NCBI GenBank assembly: GCA_965226475.1
Contig: CBDDDJ010000004.1
Span: 930,001-994,000 of the forward strand
Direction: 5' to 3'
Origin: JASLMY01 sp965226475
Lineage (GTDB): Bacteria > Pseudomonadota > Alphaproteobacteria > GCA-2731375
DNA: 64,000 bases
Every line of letters starts with the position of its first letter. Position 1 is the first letter of the stretch. Shown here piece by piece: positions 9,824 to 17,982 of the stretch. A model generated the notes under the pieces. That model saw only the letters and a program-made list of their open reading frames with translations. It made no database searches and was not told the DNA's origin. Made by a program: the position numbers and the translations under genes.

Positions 9824-10645
9824 CCCCCCCGCCTTCCAGTCAGAGCAACCCTGACAGAAGGCTATACGCGGTCCCATTTTGGTCCGCCGCAGCCGGATCG
9901 ACCGGCCGCTTCAGTGGGGGATTATTGCGCCGCCGTTCTCACGAGCGGTCAGGCCGCTTCCTCTTCGAGGGACATGCCGAAGGAATGCGGGTGCAGCTCC
10001 AGCATTTCCAGCCTGAGCCGGTGAAAGCCCTCGCCATCGCCCACCGTCAGTCGTCTGATCATGCTCGTCCCACCACGCCGCCGTCGATTTCGCGGCTCGA
10101 TCTGATACCGGTGAGCCTTTGAACCGACCTCTCGGCCATCCCCTTCGTTCAATCGCGAGCGGAGCGTGGCGATCGTGCGTCTGTGAGGACGCTTTGTCAG
10201 CAAGGTGGGAGTCCTTGTCATGTGAAGACCACGGCATATGAAGCCGACAGTAACTGCATCCGTCATGAGGTGGGGTGGGAAGCAACTGGAGGCGAACCGG
10301 CAGCCCGCGGGATAACGAACCCGATTCGGCGATGGTGTCGTGGCGAGCTAGCGGTCGCACGCGAAGCCTGGGCCCCTGGAGGGTCCGACCGATCGCGCGT
10401 ATGTGGCGATGAGAGCGACGATCGGACGGCACTGGGTGGTTGGGGGTGGGATGTCGGGAAGGCAAGGCGGAGTAAGCAGAGAGGCCTGTGCGGTTCGGGC
10501 GAGCCGGGCAGGAGTCAGAGCCCCCATGGTACCGCTGCCGCGTATGTGGCGAGAGGTCCGGTGAGCAAACCCGGGCGGAGGGAAGGAGGGCAGGAAGGTG
10601 GATGCGAGATGTCGACCGAGAGGCACAGAGAGCACCGGCAGTGCC

Positions 10646-11935
10646 ATGAAGGCTAAACGTGGAGCGGAAACCAAGGCTTGGTCCTGGGTCGAAGCCTCGG
10701 TGTGGACGGATCGCATGGTGTCGGCGCTGGGCAACGGCGTCAAAGGAGGACGTTGGAACAGTTTGATGGACAAGGTGGATGCGCCGGCGACGCTGAAGGC
10801 GGCTTGGGCGAGGGTCCGAGCCAACAAAGGCGCCGCCGGGATCGATGGCGTGAGCATCGAACGGTTCGAGGCTCGGGCGGAACACTATCTGACTGAGTTG
10901 TCTGCCGAGCTGCGGGAGGGCAGGTACCGCCCCCGGCCGGTCAGGCGGGTGGAGATCCCGAAAGGCGATGGCCGGACCCGGCCACTGGGCATCCCGGTGG
11001 TCAAGGACCGCATCGTGCGGACGGCGATGAAATTCGTGATCGAACCGATCTTCGAGGCGGCGTTCCAGGAGGGGAGTTACGGCTTCCGTCCGGGACGTGG
11101 CCGCCACGACGCGCTCCGGGAAGTGGATGGTCTGGTGAAGGCCGGCCACGCACATGTGGCCGACGCGGATCTGGCGGGCTACTTCGACGGCATTCCGCGC
11201 GAGCCGCTGATGGCACGGCTGGAGACCCGGATCAGCGATGGTCGGGTCCTCGAGTTGATCCGGCAATGGCTTGCTCGGGATGTGATGACGGATCTGGAAC
11301 GATGGACACCGGTATCGGGCACGCCGCAAGGCGCGGTGATCAGCTCGCTGCTGGGGAACATCCATCTCGATCCGCTGGACGCGCTGATGGCGGCTCGTGG
11401 CTATTCGATGGTGCGCTATGCGGACGACTTCGTCGTGCTCTGCCGCACGGCGGAGGAGGCCGATGCGGCGGTGGCGGAGATCCGCCGCTGGGTCGGCGCG
11501 AACGGCCTGTGTCTGCATCCCGAGAAGACCCATGTCGGCGACTGCCGCCAGCCGGGCCAGGGCTTCGAGTTCCTGGGCTACCGGTTCGAAAACGGCCGCC
11601 GGCGGGTCCGGGAGAAGAGCTTGAAGCAGCTGAAGGATCGCATTCGGGAGAAGACGCGGCGGACGCGGGGCGAGAGCCTGGCGCGGATCATCGCCGATGT
11701 GAATGCGACGCTGCGCGGCTGGTTCGGCTACTTCAAGCATGCCCATCGCACCACCTTCGCACCGCTGGACAAGATGATCCGCCGGCGGCTGCGCGCGCTT
11801 CTGAGCAAACAGGCCAAGCGGCCCGACTTCGGCCGCTCCCCGACGGTCCAACGGAAGTGGCCCAACACCTTCTTCGCGAAGGCCGGGTTGTTCGCCCTGG
11901 AAGGCGCCTGGAAGGCTGCGAGACACCCCCGATGA
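10646..11935 (+). CDS. ltrA: Group II intron reverse transcriptase/maturase
   Basis: About 429 residues. Reverse transcriptase blocks are visible in order: NKGAAGIDGVSIERF, RPLGIPVVKDRIVRTAM, YGFRPGRGRHDAL, DADLAGYFDGI, GTPQGAVISSLLGN and the catalytic YADD in MVRYADDFVVLC. A thumb/X (maturase) domain follows with LRGWFGYFKHA. There is no HNH endonuclease after it, so this is an endonuclease-minus intron that likely depends on single-stranded or replication-fork targets. The protein promotes splicing and retrohoming of its own intron. The start is uncertain: an ATG at 10598 is in frame, and the conserved part begins near MVSALGNGVKGG (10715). Confidence 0.9.
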   Translation: MKAKRGAETKAWSWVEASVWTDRMVSALGNGVKGGRWNSLMDKVDAPATLKAAWARVRANKGAAGIDGVSIERFEARAEHYLTELSAELREGRYRPRPVRRVEIPKGDGRTRPLGIPVVKDRIVRTAMKFVIEPIFEAAFQEGSYGFRPGRGRHDALREVDGLVKAGHAHVADADLAGYFDGIPREPLMARLETRISDGRVLELIRQWLARDVMTDLERWTPVSGTPQGAVISSLLGNIHLDPLDALMAARGYSMVRYADDFVVLCRTAEEADAAVAEIRRWVGANGLCLHPEKTHVGDCRQPGQGFEFLGYRFENGRRRVREKSLKQLKDRIREKTRRTRGESLARIIADVNATLRGWFGYFKHAHRTTFAPLDKMIRRRLRALLSKQAKRPDFGRSPTVQRKWPNTFFAKAGLFALEGAWKAARHPR

Positions 11936-11952
11936 GGAAACCACCAACTGGA

Positions 11953-11985
11953 GAGCCGTATGCGGGAAAACCGCACGTGCGGTTC
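11953..11985 (+). ncRNA. Group II intron domain V
   Basis: The 33-nt segment begins GAGCCGTATGCGGGAAAACC and folds into the standard domain V hairpin: lower stem GAGCCG with CGGTTC, upper stem around a GAAA-type loop, and a bulge at ACG. It holds the catalytic core of the ribozyme. Confidence 0.88.
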
Positions 11986-12146
11986 GGAGGGCGGGGAGGG
12001 GCAACCCTTCCCGACCCCTATCAGCGTTGTTTGCAGGCTGTCGACGTCCTCGCGTGACCTCGATTTTCGCCTAGATCGCCGCGCTTTGCTCGCGATGACG
12101 ACCGTGTAGGCCGAGAGGTCAATTCAAAGGCTCGTCGATATTATAT

Positions 12147-12237
12147 CGCGCGACCGCGCGGGCGAGCTTATGCGGGGAAAAGCCCGCACGGCGTTTGAAC
12201 GCCAAACAAGCGGCAATGAGATCCACTCATTGCCGCC
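12147..12237 (-). repeat. Dispersed multi-hairpin repeat, copy 2
   Basis: On the minus strand it reads hairpin CGGCAATGAG/CTCATTGCCG (12211-12220 with 12226-12235, perfect 10 bp), then GGCGTTCAAACGCC and the GCGGGCTTTTCC core. The second hairpin of the full element is missing; the sequence ends in GCGCGGTCGCGCGATATAAT. It overlaps the last codons of the secreted protein gene. Confidence 0.82.
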
Positions 12238-12947
12238 TGGTATGAATTCAACGCGGAGCACGCAACGCGGTGGGTGTCGGTGCAACAGTAAAATCCAGTA
12301 CCGCCATTTATATCATTTACGGCAACACCGCCCCCGAAAGTGTCGCAACTGTCCCGGGTCCAATCATAGCAGTGTCGTTGTCCATTCCCCGACGATACGG
12401 CATCTTGCCAGATCCAGGCCGGCGTGGACGGAACGCTTGCCAGCGGCGAACTGAAAAACTCGGCGTCGACGGCCATCCGCGCCGTCGGCCCGTAATCGGC
12501 CTGACAAGCCGTATTCATGGCGGGAACGCCGATGGTCCCGTCGGCCACGGTACTGGCGGTGAAACCGACGAACCTATATGACGTTCCACACCGGCCCACC
12601 TTGGTCTCGACATCGATAATCCGCTCCAACATCGCGGCACTCAGTTTGCTCTCGCCGACCGCGCCATCGGCGATACGGCCCGCCCGCACCGCGCCGATCG
12701 CGATTCGGCTGTTGGTGACGGCACGGACTCCAATTTTACTCTCGGTGACGGCGCCATCCGCGATTTTGGGAGTCGTAACGGCGCCGCCGCGAATGCGGCC
12801 CGTCGAAATTGCCTCGATTTCAATGTCCGCCGTATCGACGCACCTGCTGCACTGCACGTCCGTCGCGACCTGAGCCGATATCTCGCCAATGTCGAGAACG
12901 AAAGTTCCGGCCAAAATACAAAGAAAACCAAACTTACGCGCCATCAT
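12168..12947 (-). CDS. Predicted secreted protein with short degenerate repeats, unknown function
   Basis: About 259 residues from the ATG pair at 12947/12944, preceded by GGGGGAAG. An N-terminal signal peptide (hydrophobic FGFLCILAGTFVL) is followed by five or six degenerate ~10-residue repeats of the form GAV-x-x-x-K/R-I-A-D, as seen in bacterial surface fibres and beta-structured tail-like proteins. The C-terminal ~130 residues contain about ten cysteines, suggesting a disulfide-bonded exported domain. No family was recognised. The last ~20 residues are encoded by the dispersed repeat, which supplies the stop codon, so the native C-terminus may have been replaced. Confidence 0.6.
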   Translation of the reverse strand: MMARKFGFLCILAGTFVLDIGEISAQVATDVQCSRCVDTADIEIEAISTGRIRGGAVTTPKIADGAVTESKIGVRAVTNSRIAIGAVRAGRIADGAVGESKLSAAMLERIIDVETKVGRCGTSYRFVGFTASTVADGTIGVPAMNTACQADYGPTARMAVDAEFFSSPLASVPSTPAWIWQDAVSSGNGQRHCYDWTRDSCDTFGGGVAVNDINGGTGFYCCTDTHRVACSALNSYQAAMSGSHCRLFGVQTPCGLFPA

Positions 12948-13410
12948 CGAACTTCCCCCTTCGTGATTAGGATTGCACCGTGGCATCAAAAACCACCGTT
13001 GTCATTCCCAGGATGGGCTTACCCCGCTCAGGGAGAATTGATGCTGAATTGTACCCTTGGTGACCGTTTTAACCATTCCGCGTCATTCCTCATGGCTCCA
13101 GCACAAATTGCAGAACGGGCAGGAGGACGGCGGGTTCGTCGATCGCGGGACCGCCATGGCCCGAGCCCGAGCCGCCCATTGCCGCGAACGAATCCTGTTT
13201 TGGCGTGAGGTCGATGGTTGCCGCGGATACGCCTAGGGAAAGGCTGGCTCGACCTCGCCTCGGTCGGTCTCTGGCATGGGCCCGGCGCAACCACCATGAT
13301 CCCCCGATTCTCGCCACGATCTCCAACGGACACCCGTTGGAAAATCCATTGTTGACTTCATAATCTAGAGACCCGCCCAGACCTCGTCATCACCCATATG
13401 AGTGTCAATT
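12948..13410. other. Intergenic region without recognisable gene
   Basis: About 460 bp between the secreted protein and the repeat cluster. Short open frames exist on the minus strand, but none has a ribosome site, coding-like composition or a motif I recognise. Confidence 0.5.
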
Positions 13411-13702
13411 CGCAATGAGAGAGACTCATTTCGGGTTGTCCGGCGTTCAGACGCCACGCGGGCTTTTCCTCGCATAAGCTCGGTCGCGCGGTCGCGCTTG
13501 CCGACCTGCGATGAATTGCACTCAACGCAGGTCGGTATTATTGCGGGTTGTATGGCGTTCAGACGCCACGCGGACTTTTCCTCAGCTTTGCTCGGTCGCG
13601 CTTGCCGACCTGCGATGATCGGTCGCGACGATGAGTTGCACTCAACGCAGGTCGGTATTATTGCGGGTTGTATCGGTATTATTGCGGGTTGTATGGCGTT
13701 CA

Positions 13703-14671
13703 GTGTCCGTCCGGGGACTTTATGAGTCGGATGAATCGGTTATCCGGCGCCCCCTCTTGAAGAGCTGAATCAGCTGTGATTCTCTGGGGTGGTGAATTTA
13801 CTCTTGAGGTGCCCCATGTGGACTGCCGACAACCGCCCGCGCTACAACCGCGACAAACTGCGTTATCCGAGCGACCTGACCGATGCGGAATGGGCGCATA
13901 TCGAGCCGCTGATCCCGCCGGGCAAGCCCGGCGGCGGCAAACGGCGCGTCGCTATCCGCGAGGTGATCAACGGCGTGATGTACATTCTGAGCACCGGCTG
14001 CCAGTGGCGCGCGCTGCCCAAGGATTTGCCGCCCAGAAGCACCGTGCATGATTACCTCGGCCTGTGGAACTGGGACGGCACGCTGGATCGCATCCATCAT
14101 GCGCTCTACCTCAAGTGCCGCGAGAAAGCCGCGCGCGAAGCCAGCCCCACGGCCTGCATCATCGACACTCAGAGTGTGAAAAGCGCTGAAAAAGGGGGGC
14201 TCGCATCGACAGCCACGGCTTCGATGCCGGCAAGCTGATCAAGGGCAAGAAGCGGCATGTTCTGGTCGATACGCAAGGCTTGCTGCTGCACGGCATCGTC
14301 ACCGCCGCCAACGTTCAGGATCGCGACGGCGGTCTCGCGCTGCTGGCGACCTTGTTCGGTCTGTTTCCCTTTCTCGGGAAATTGTTCGCCGACAGCGCCT
14401 ATCAGGGGCCGGTCTTTCACCGCGCCCTGGCCGGCATCCTGCCCGATCTCGAGACCGAGATCGTCAAGCGATCCGATCGGGTGAAGGGCTTCGTCGTCCA
14501 GCCCAGGCGTTGGGTGGTCGAACGCACCATCGCCTGGCTCAACCGCTGCCGCCGACTGGCCAAGGACTGGGAGAACCTCAACCGCAACGCGCTCGCCTTC
14601 ATCAAGCTCGCGTCCATTCGACTCATGCTCCGAAAACTCTGTAATCCTACATAAAGTCTCCGGACGGACTC
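13703..14671 (+). mobile_element. IS5-family insertion sequence with frameshifted transposase, copy 1 (969 bp)
   Basis: Ends read GTGTCCGTCCGGGGACTTTA and, as the complement of the right end, GAGTCCGTCCGGAGACTTTA. TCA flanks both sides (13700-13702 and 14672-14674), a 3-bp TNA target duplication as in the IS427/IS1031 branch of IS5. By eye it is identical to the copy at 62464-63432, so at least one of the two moved recently. Confidence 0.93.
13816..14654 (+). CDS. IS5-family transposase made by -1 programmed frameshifting
   Basis: The first frame starts MWTADNRPRYNRDKLRYPSD at 13816 after TTGAGGTG and holds the N-terminal DUF4096-type region and the first catalytic Asp (IIDTQSVKSAEKGG). At the run AAAAAGGGGGG (about 14188-14198) a -1 shift continues into the second frame with ARIDSHGFDAGKLIKGKK, the second Asp in FADSAYQG and the Glu in VVERTIAWLNRCRR, ending at 14654. 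Without the shift the first frame ends at 14238. Such A/G slippery runs are usual in IS427-group elements. Confidence 0.9.
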
Positions 14672-14963
14672 TCAGACGCCACGCGGACTTTTCCTCAGCT
14701 TTGCTCGGTCGCGCTTGCCGACCGGCGATGAATTGCACTCAACGCAGGTCGGTATTATTGCGGGTTGTATGGCGTTCAGACGCCACGCGGACTTTTCCTC
14801 AGCTTTGCTCGGTCGCGCTTGCCGACCGGCGATGAGTTGCACTCAACGCAGGTCGGTATTATTGCGGGTTGTATGGCGTTCAGACTCCACGCGGACTTTT
14901 CCTCGGCTTTGCTCGGGCGCGCTTGCCGACCCGCGATGAGTTGCACTCAACGCAGGTCGGTAT

Positions 14964-15696
14964 GCGTGTCAATTCGCGGCGCCGGGCTGGTTGCGCGTCC
15001 CCGTCTCCAAGCGATACGCCGGGTTGCGATGGACCGGGAAGGGGTAGGCCGGGTTCGCCGTCGCGGGCGGGGCGGATTGTCCCCCATCCATCCGCTCAAT
15101 CGCCGAAAGCTTGAACTCGCGGCTCAAACGCCGCCGGTCTCATTCTTTCGTCGGTTCCTCATCCAGAAGAACCGTCACCTGAAATCACGCGTCACGGCGG
15201 GGGGGCGGTCCAGGACCAATCCCGAAAGAGTCTGGAGCGGCATCCGAACGACTCCAACCGAGACGGTACAATCCGGTCGGATGAAGCGGCTCGATTCTTC
15301 GAGCAGATAGCGCAACTTCACCCGCCGGTTGGAACCTTGACAGCGGTTCCAACCGGCGGGAAACGCGGGCTAGTTCAAGACCAACACCAGTGGCCGTGTC
15401 CAATGCGTGGTCCACAAATCGGGCGAAACCCCTGACGCCGGAAAATAATCGTCGGTGCCACGTTGATCCCGTTGATCCCGTTAATTGTCCTCGCTCCTCC
15501 ATCCGGCGAAGCCGCTCGCCTCCGCCCCTGGAACCGAGGTTAGCGGCGCGCGGCATCCATGTCTGCCCGTCTTGGGGCGGGAAGCGGTGGTCCGGCCCTC
15601 CGTGAAACATTCCATCGGAAAAGTTCGGAGTCGGAAGTTGGCGGTCGCCCTTCGGGTTGCGGGCTGGACCTCTCGGGTTGCCCGCCCGGCCCGCCA
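14964..15696. other. Intergenic region, no gene recognised
   Basis: About 730 bp between the repeat cluster and the dehydrogenase stop. Long frames on the minus strand have no ribosome site and low-complexity Arg/Gly/Pro composition typical of non-coding high-GC DNA. The only clear structure is the perfect hairpin at 15321-15360. Confidence 0.5.
15321..15360. terminator. Perfect 16-bp inverted repeat, possible terminator or protein-binding site
   Basis: The left arm CCCGCCGGTTGGAACC (15321-15336) pairs perfectly with 15345-15360 around the 8-nt loop TTGACAGC. There is no U-run on either side, so a classical intrinsic terminator is not certain. It lies about 340 bp downstream of the dehydrogenase stop. 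Confidence 0.5.
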
Positions 15697-16734
15697 TCAG
15701 CCGTTGGCGAGACGCGCGAGCTTCGCCTGGAAGCCCGGCCGCGCCAGCACTTCGGGATTGACCACGTTCTCCGGTGCCTCGCCGGCGATGACCTTGCGGA
15801 AATCGCCCATGTTGATCTCCGCCATCGCGGCCCAGAGCTGGTCCGAATAGCCGAGTGCGTGGGGCGAGAGGATGACGTTGGAAAGCCCGTGCAACGGCTC
15901 CGCCGCCGCCGAGGGCTCCGGGTCCATGACATCGAGGGCGGCGCCGGCGATCCGTCCCTCGGACAACGCCTCGTGGAGCGCCGCCTGGTCGACCACCGGG
16001 CCCCGGCTGGTGTTGATCAGATAGGCGGTCGGCTTCATCGAGGCCAGACGTTCGGCGTTCGCCAGATGGCGGGTCTCCTCGTTCAGTGGACAGTTGAGGC
16101 TGACGAAATCGGCCCGCCGGAAGACCTCGTCGAGGGTGACGCTCTCGACCCCGAGTTCCGCGCCGAGCCGGGCGTCGAAGGCGGGATCGTGGGCGATATG
16201 GCGCAGGCCGAAGGGGGCGGCGAGACGGAAGACCTCGGCCCCGATGTTGCCCATGCCGACGACGCCCAGGGTCCGGCCGACGAGACCGACGCCGTTTTCG
16301 CCCATCCGCTTGGCCCAGCCCTCGGGTCCCTCCCGGGTGATCCGGTCCTTGGCGAAAAGCCGGGTGGCCGAGGCCAGCAGCAGGGTCATGGTCGCCACCG
16401 CCATCGGCCGGCGCACCGCGCCCGGCGTCGTCGTCACCACCACGTCGGCCTCGGTGCAGGCGGCGACGTCGACGGTATCGAAGCCGACGCCCATGCGGGC
16501 GACGTGGACCAGGCGGTCGTTGCCCTCGAGGCTCGCCCGGCTCAACCGTTCGCCGAGCAGCACCACGCCCTGCAAGTCCGCGATGTCGGCCGCCTCGACT
16601 TCGCGCCGGCTGGTGAAGTTCGAGAGCTCCGCCAGCCCCGCCTCGGCGAGCGCGGCCACCTCGTAGCCAGGAAAGGCCAGGCCGCCGTCGGCAGGCCTGA
16701 GCCCGCTCGGCAGGCCGATCCTGAATTTCGCCAT
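15697..16734 (-). CDS. D-2-hydroxyacid dehydrogenase (NAD-dependent)
   Basis: A 345-residue protein of the phosphoglycerate dehydrogenase/glyoxylate reductase family. The cofactor motif is LGVVGMGNIGAEVF; the substrate-binding and catalytic parts are INTSRGPVVDQAAL, DVMDPEPSA and the catalytic His in ILSPHALGYS. It reduces 2-oxoacids or oxidises D-2-hydroxyacids. A GGGGG-rich ribosome site precedes the ATG at 16734, 14 bp after the aldolase stop. The neighbour aldolase would release pyruvate or a 2-oxoacid semialdehyde, so the pair may process sugar-acid or aromatic-derived hydroxyacids. Confidence 0.9.
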   Translation of the reverse strand: MAKFRIGLPSGLRPADGGLAFPGYEVAALAEAGLAELSNFTSRREVEAADIADLQGVVLLGERLSRASLEGNDRLVHVARMGVGFDTVDVAACTEADVVVTTTPGAVRRPMAVATMTLLLASATRLFAKDRITREGPEGWAKRMGENGVGLVGRTLGVVGMGNIGAEVFRLAAPFGLRHIAHDPAFDARLGAELGVESVTLDEVFRRADFVSLNCPLNEETRHLANAERLASMKPTAYLINTSRGPVVDQAALHEALSEGRIAGAALDVMDPEPSAAAEPLHGLSNVILSPHALGYSDQLWAAMAEINMGDFRKVIAGEAPENVVNPEVLARPGFQAKLARLANG

Positions 16735-16748
16735 ATCTGGTCGCCCCC

Positions 16749-17525
16749 TCAGCTCACCCGGGCGCGGACCGCGTCGATGCCCGTCTGGATCGCCTCGCGC
16801 AGCAGGAACAGGTCGGCCGAATAGACGATCAGGTCGAAGCCCTGCTCGCGCAGCATCACCGCCTCTTCCGGGCTTGCGACCATGCGCCCGGCGCTCTTCC
16901 CCTGGGCCTGGGCGGCGGCCAGCACCCGGGCGATCGCATCGGTGAAGAGCGGATTGTCGAACTCGCCTGGAATGCCGAGGGCGCAGGAGAGGTCGAAATG
17001 GCCGATGAAGAGCGCGTCGACGCCGGGGAGCGCGGCGATTTGGTCGATTTCCTCGATCCCGCCCCGGGTCTCGATCAGCGGGATACAGACCGTCTTGGCG
17101 TTGGCCGCCGCCAGCTTCTCCTTGGTCGGTCCCGCCTCGTAGCGGTCGTGCGCGACCGACAGTGCCACGCCGCGCGCGCCATCCGGCGGATACTTCATCT
17201 GGCGGACGATCTCCGCCGCCTCCGCCGCGCTCGAGACCATGCGGAGCAACAGCGCTTCGGCCCCGGCGTCGAGCGCGGTGGCGATATGGTGGATCTGGTT
17301 CGAGGGCGGGCGCACCATCGCCGGCAGCTCGGCCGCCTGCATGTAGCGCAGGATCCGCTTCAAGCAATCGATGCCGAAGCCCGAATGCTCCAGGTCGACG
17401 AAGGCGAAATCCGACCCGCCGGCCTTGGCGATCTGGCCGATGCCGGGTGAATCGAACTCCAACACGCCGGTGCCCAGCTTCAAATCCCGATTGGATATCA
17501 GCTCGCGAAACGTCTTGGCCGTCAT
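16749..17525 (-). CDS. HpcH/HpaI aldolase family protein
   Basis: About 258 residues. The class II pyruvate aldolase pattern is clear: FAFVDLEHSGFG near the N-terminus, MVRPPSNQ, the metal-binding IPLIETRGGIEEID and GVDALFIGHFDLSCALGIPG. Members cleave 4-hydroxy-2-oxo acids to pyruvate and an aldehyde using a divalent metal. I chose the ATG at 17525 because GGAGG lies 9 bp upstream; the ATG at 17531 is only 3 bp from it. It is divergent from the nitrile hydratase-like operon, with about 120 bp between the starts. Confidence 0.88.
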   Translation of the reverse strand: MTAKTFRELISNRDLKLGTGVLEFDSPGIGQIAKAGGSDFAFVDLEHSGFGIDCLKRILRYMQAAELPAMVRPPSNQIHHIATALDAGAEALLLRMVSSAAEAAEIVRQMKYPPDGARGVALSVAHDRYEAGPTKEKLAAANAKTVCIPLIETRGGIEEIDQIAALPGVDALFIGHFDLSCALGIPGEFDNPLFTDAIARVLAAAQAQGKSAGRMVASPEEAVMLREQGFDLIVYSADLFLLREAIQTGIDAVRARVS

Positions 17526-17649
17526 GTCCATGCTCCTCCCCTGGTCGGGCTCGGCCGCCATCATGCCCCATGCCGCGCGCGACGGCGAGGTTGAACCACC
17601 CGGGCGCCCGGGAGATACTGGATTCCCGGTCCATGGAAGCGAGGCGGCG

Positions 17650-17982
17650 ATGAGCGAGGATGGAGCCCATCGGGGCTATCACGACATGGGTGGAGACGCG
17701 GCCGGCGCGATCGACCAGAGCGGTCACGTCCACTTGCTGTGGGAGAAGCGGATCGACGCGCTGATGGTGCTCTTGAGCGGCGCCGATCATCGGCTGATGC
17801 GGGTCGACGAGTTGCGCCGTACGATCGAATCGCTCGGACCCGACGTCTACGAGTCCCTCTCCTATTACGAACGCTGGATGGCGGCGATCGCGGCGCTGAT
17901 GGTCGAAAAGGGTGTCGTCGGCCAGGACGAACTCGACGCCAAGGTGGCGGAAATGAAGGCGGCGCGGGGGGAGGGCGCATGA
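17650..17982 (+). CDS. Nitrile hydratase beta N-terminal / thiocyanate hydrolase beta-like subunit
   Basis: A 110-residue helical subunit matching the N-terminal half of nitrile hydratase beta: HRGYHDMGG at the start and the conserved SYYERWMAAIAALMVEKGVV segment, whose Arg contacts the metal centre in the alpha-type subunit. In most nitrile hydratases this is fused to the following SH3-like domain; here it ends after 110 residues and the next gene begins within its stop codon (ATGA overlap). Order and sizes resemble scnB-scnA-scnC of thiocyanate hydrolase. Function (nitrile, thiocyanate or another nitrile-like substrate) cannot be decided from sequence. Confidence 0.82.
   Translation: MSEDGAHRGYHDMGGDAAGAIDQSGHVHLLWEKRIDALMVLLSGADHRLMRVDELRRTIESLGPDVYESLSYYERWMAAIAALMVEKGVVGQDELDAKVAEMKAARGEGA

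Larger units (their letters stand above)
7373..9941 (-). mobile_element. IS21-family insertion sequence, copy 1 (2,569 bp)
   Basis: The left end reads TGTCAATGGCGG and the complement of the right end reads TGAGAACGGCGG; the imperfect repeat extends for about 27 bp. CGAGCG flanks both sides (7367-7372 and 9942-9947) as the target duplication. It carries istA and istB in the usual overlapping order, and interrupts the acetyltransferase gene. Subterminal GGGACC-type repeats typical of multiple transposase-binding sites are visible near both ends. Confidence 0.92.
7002..10062 (-). pseudogene. GNAT acetyltransferase split by IS21 element
   Basis: The N-terminus (MIRRLTVGDGEGFHRLRLEM) lies at 9942-10062 and the rest at 7002-7366. 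Removing the IS21 element and one copy of its 6-bp target duplication joins the parts in frame (162 codons). The C-terminal part has GNAT features: ANRGLGLGTALVEA for acetyl-CoA binding and NWAAERLYARHGFEVYG. Two nonsense codons are present besides the insertion: TGA at 9949-9951 (codon 38) and TAG at 7233-7235, where a Tyr or similar residue is expected. The substrate of the original enzyme is unknown. Confidence 0.85.
10175..12021 (+). mobile_element. Group II intron (about 1.85 kb)
   Basis: The 5' end GTGCGTC at 10175 fits the GUGYG consensus, the long structured leader (10175-10640) would be domain I-III, a maturase is encoded in domain IV, and domain V follows it at 11953-11985. Domain VI is the GC-rich hairpin after it, and the intron ends near ACCCCTAT at 12021. 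It lies about 110 bp upstream of the acetyltransferase pseudogene start, on the opposite strand. The exon sequence around it is not a recognised gene. The 3' boundary is uncertain by a few bases. Confidence 0.82.
13411..14963 (+). repeat. Tandem cluster of the multi-hairpin repeat (units of 104-112 bp), split by IS5
   Basis: Units begin with CAGACGCCACGCGG at 13448, 13560, 14673, 14777 and 14881 (CAGACTCC in the last), giving a period of 112 bp and then 104 bp. Each contains GGCTTTTCCTCG or a variant, the GCGCTTGCCGACC segment, and a hairpin ending in GCAGGTCGGTATTATTGCGG. The first unit carries the full core with the extra 8 bp found in the dispersed copies. The sequence GGTATTATTGCGGGTTGTAT is additionally doubled near 13650-13690. 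The IS5 element at 13703-14671 has inserted exactly into the GGCGTTCAGACGCC joint between units. Confidence 0.85.

Noticed and set aside
13028..13333. Small minus-strand gene upstream of the repeat cluster
   Set aside because: No ribosome site, Arg-rich composition and no motif; two overlapping frames are equally open.
13411..14963. CRISPR array
   Set aside because: Units are 104-112 bp and nearly identical over their whole length; there are no unique spacers and no cas genes.
13411..14963. Integron attC sites
   Set aside because: Length and hairpins are suggestive, but there are no gene cassettes between units, no integrase gene nearby and no clear GTT/AAC core sites.
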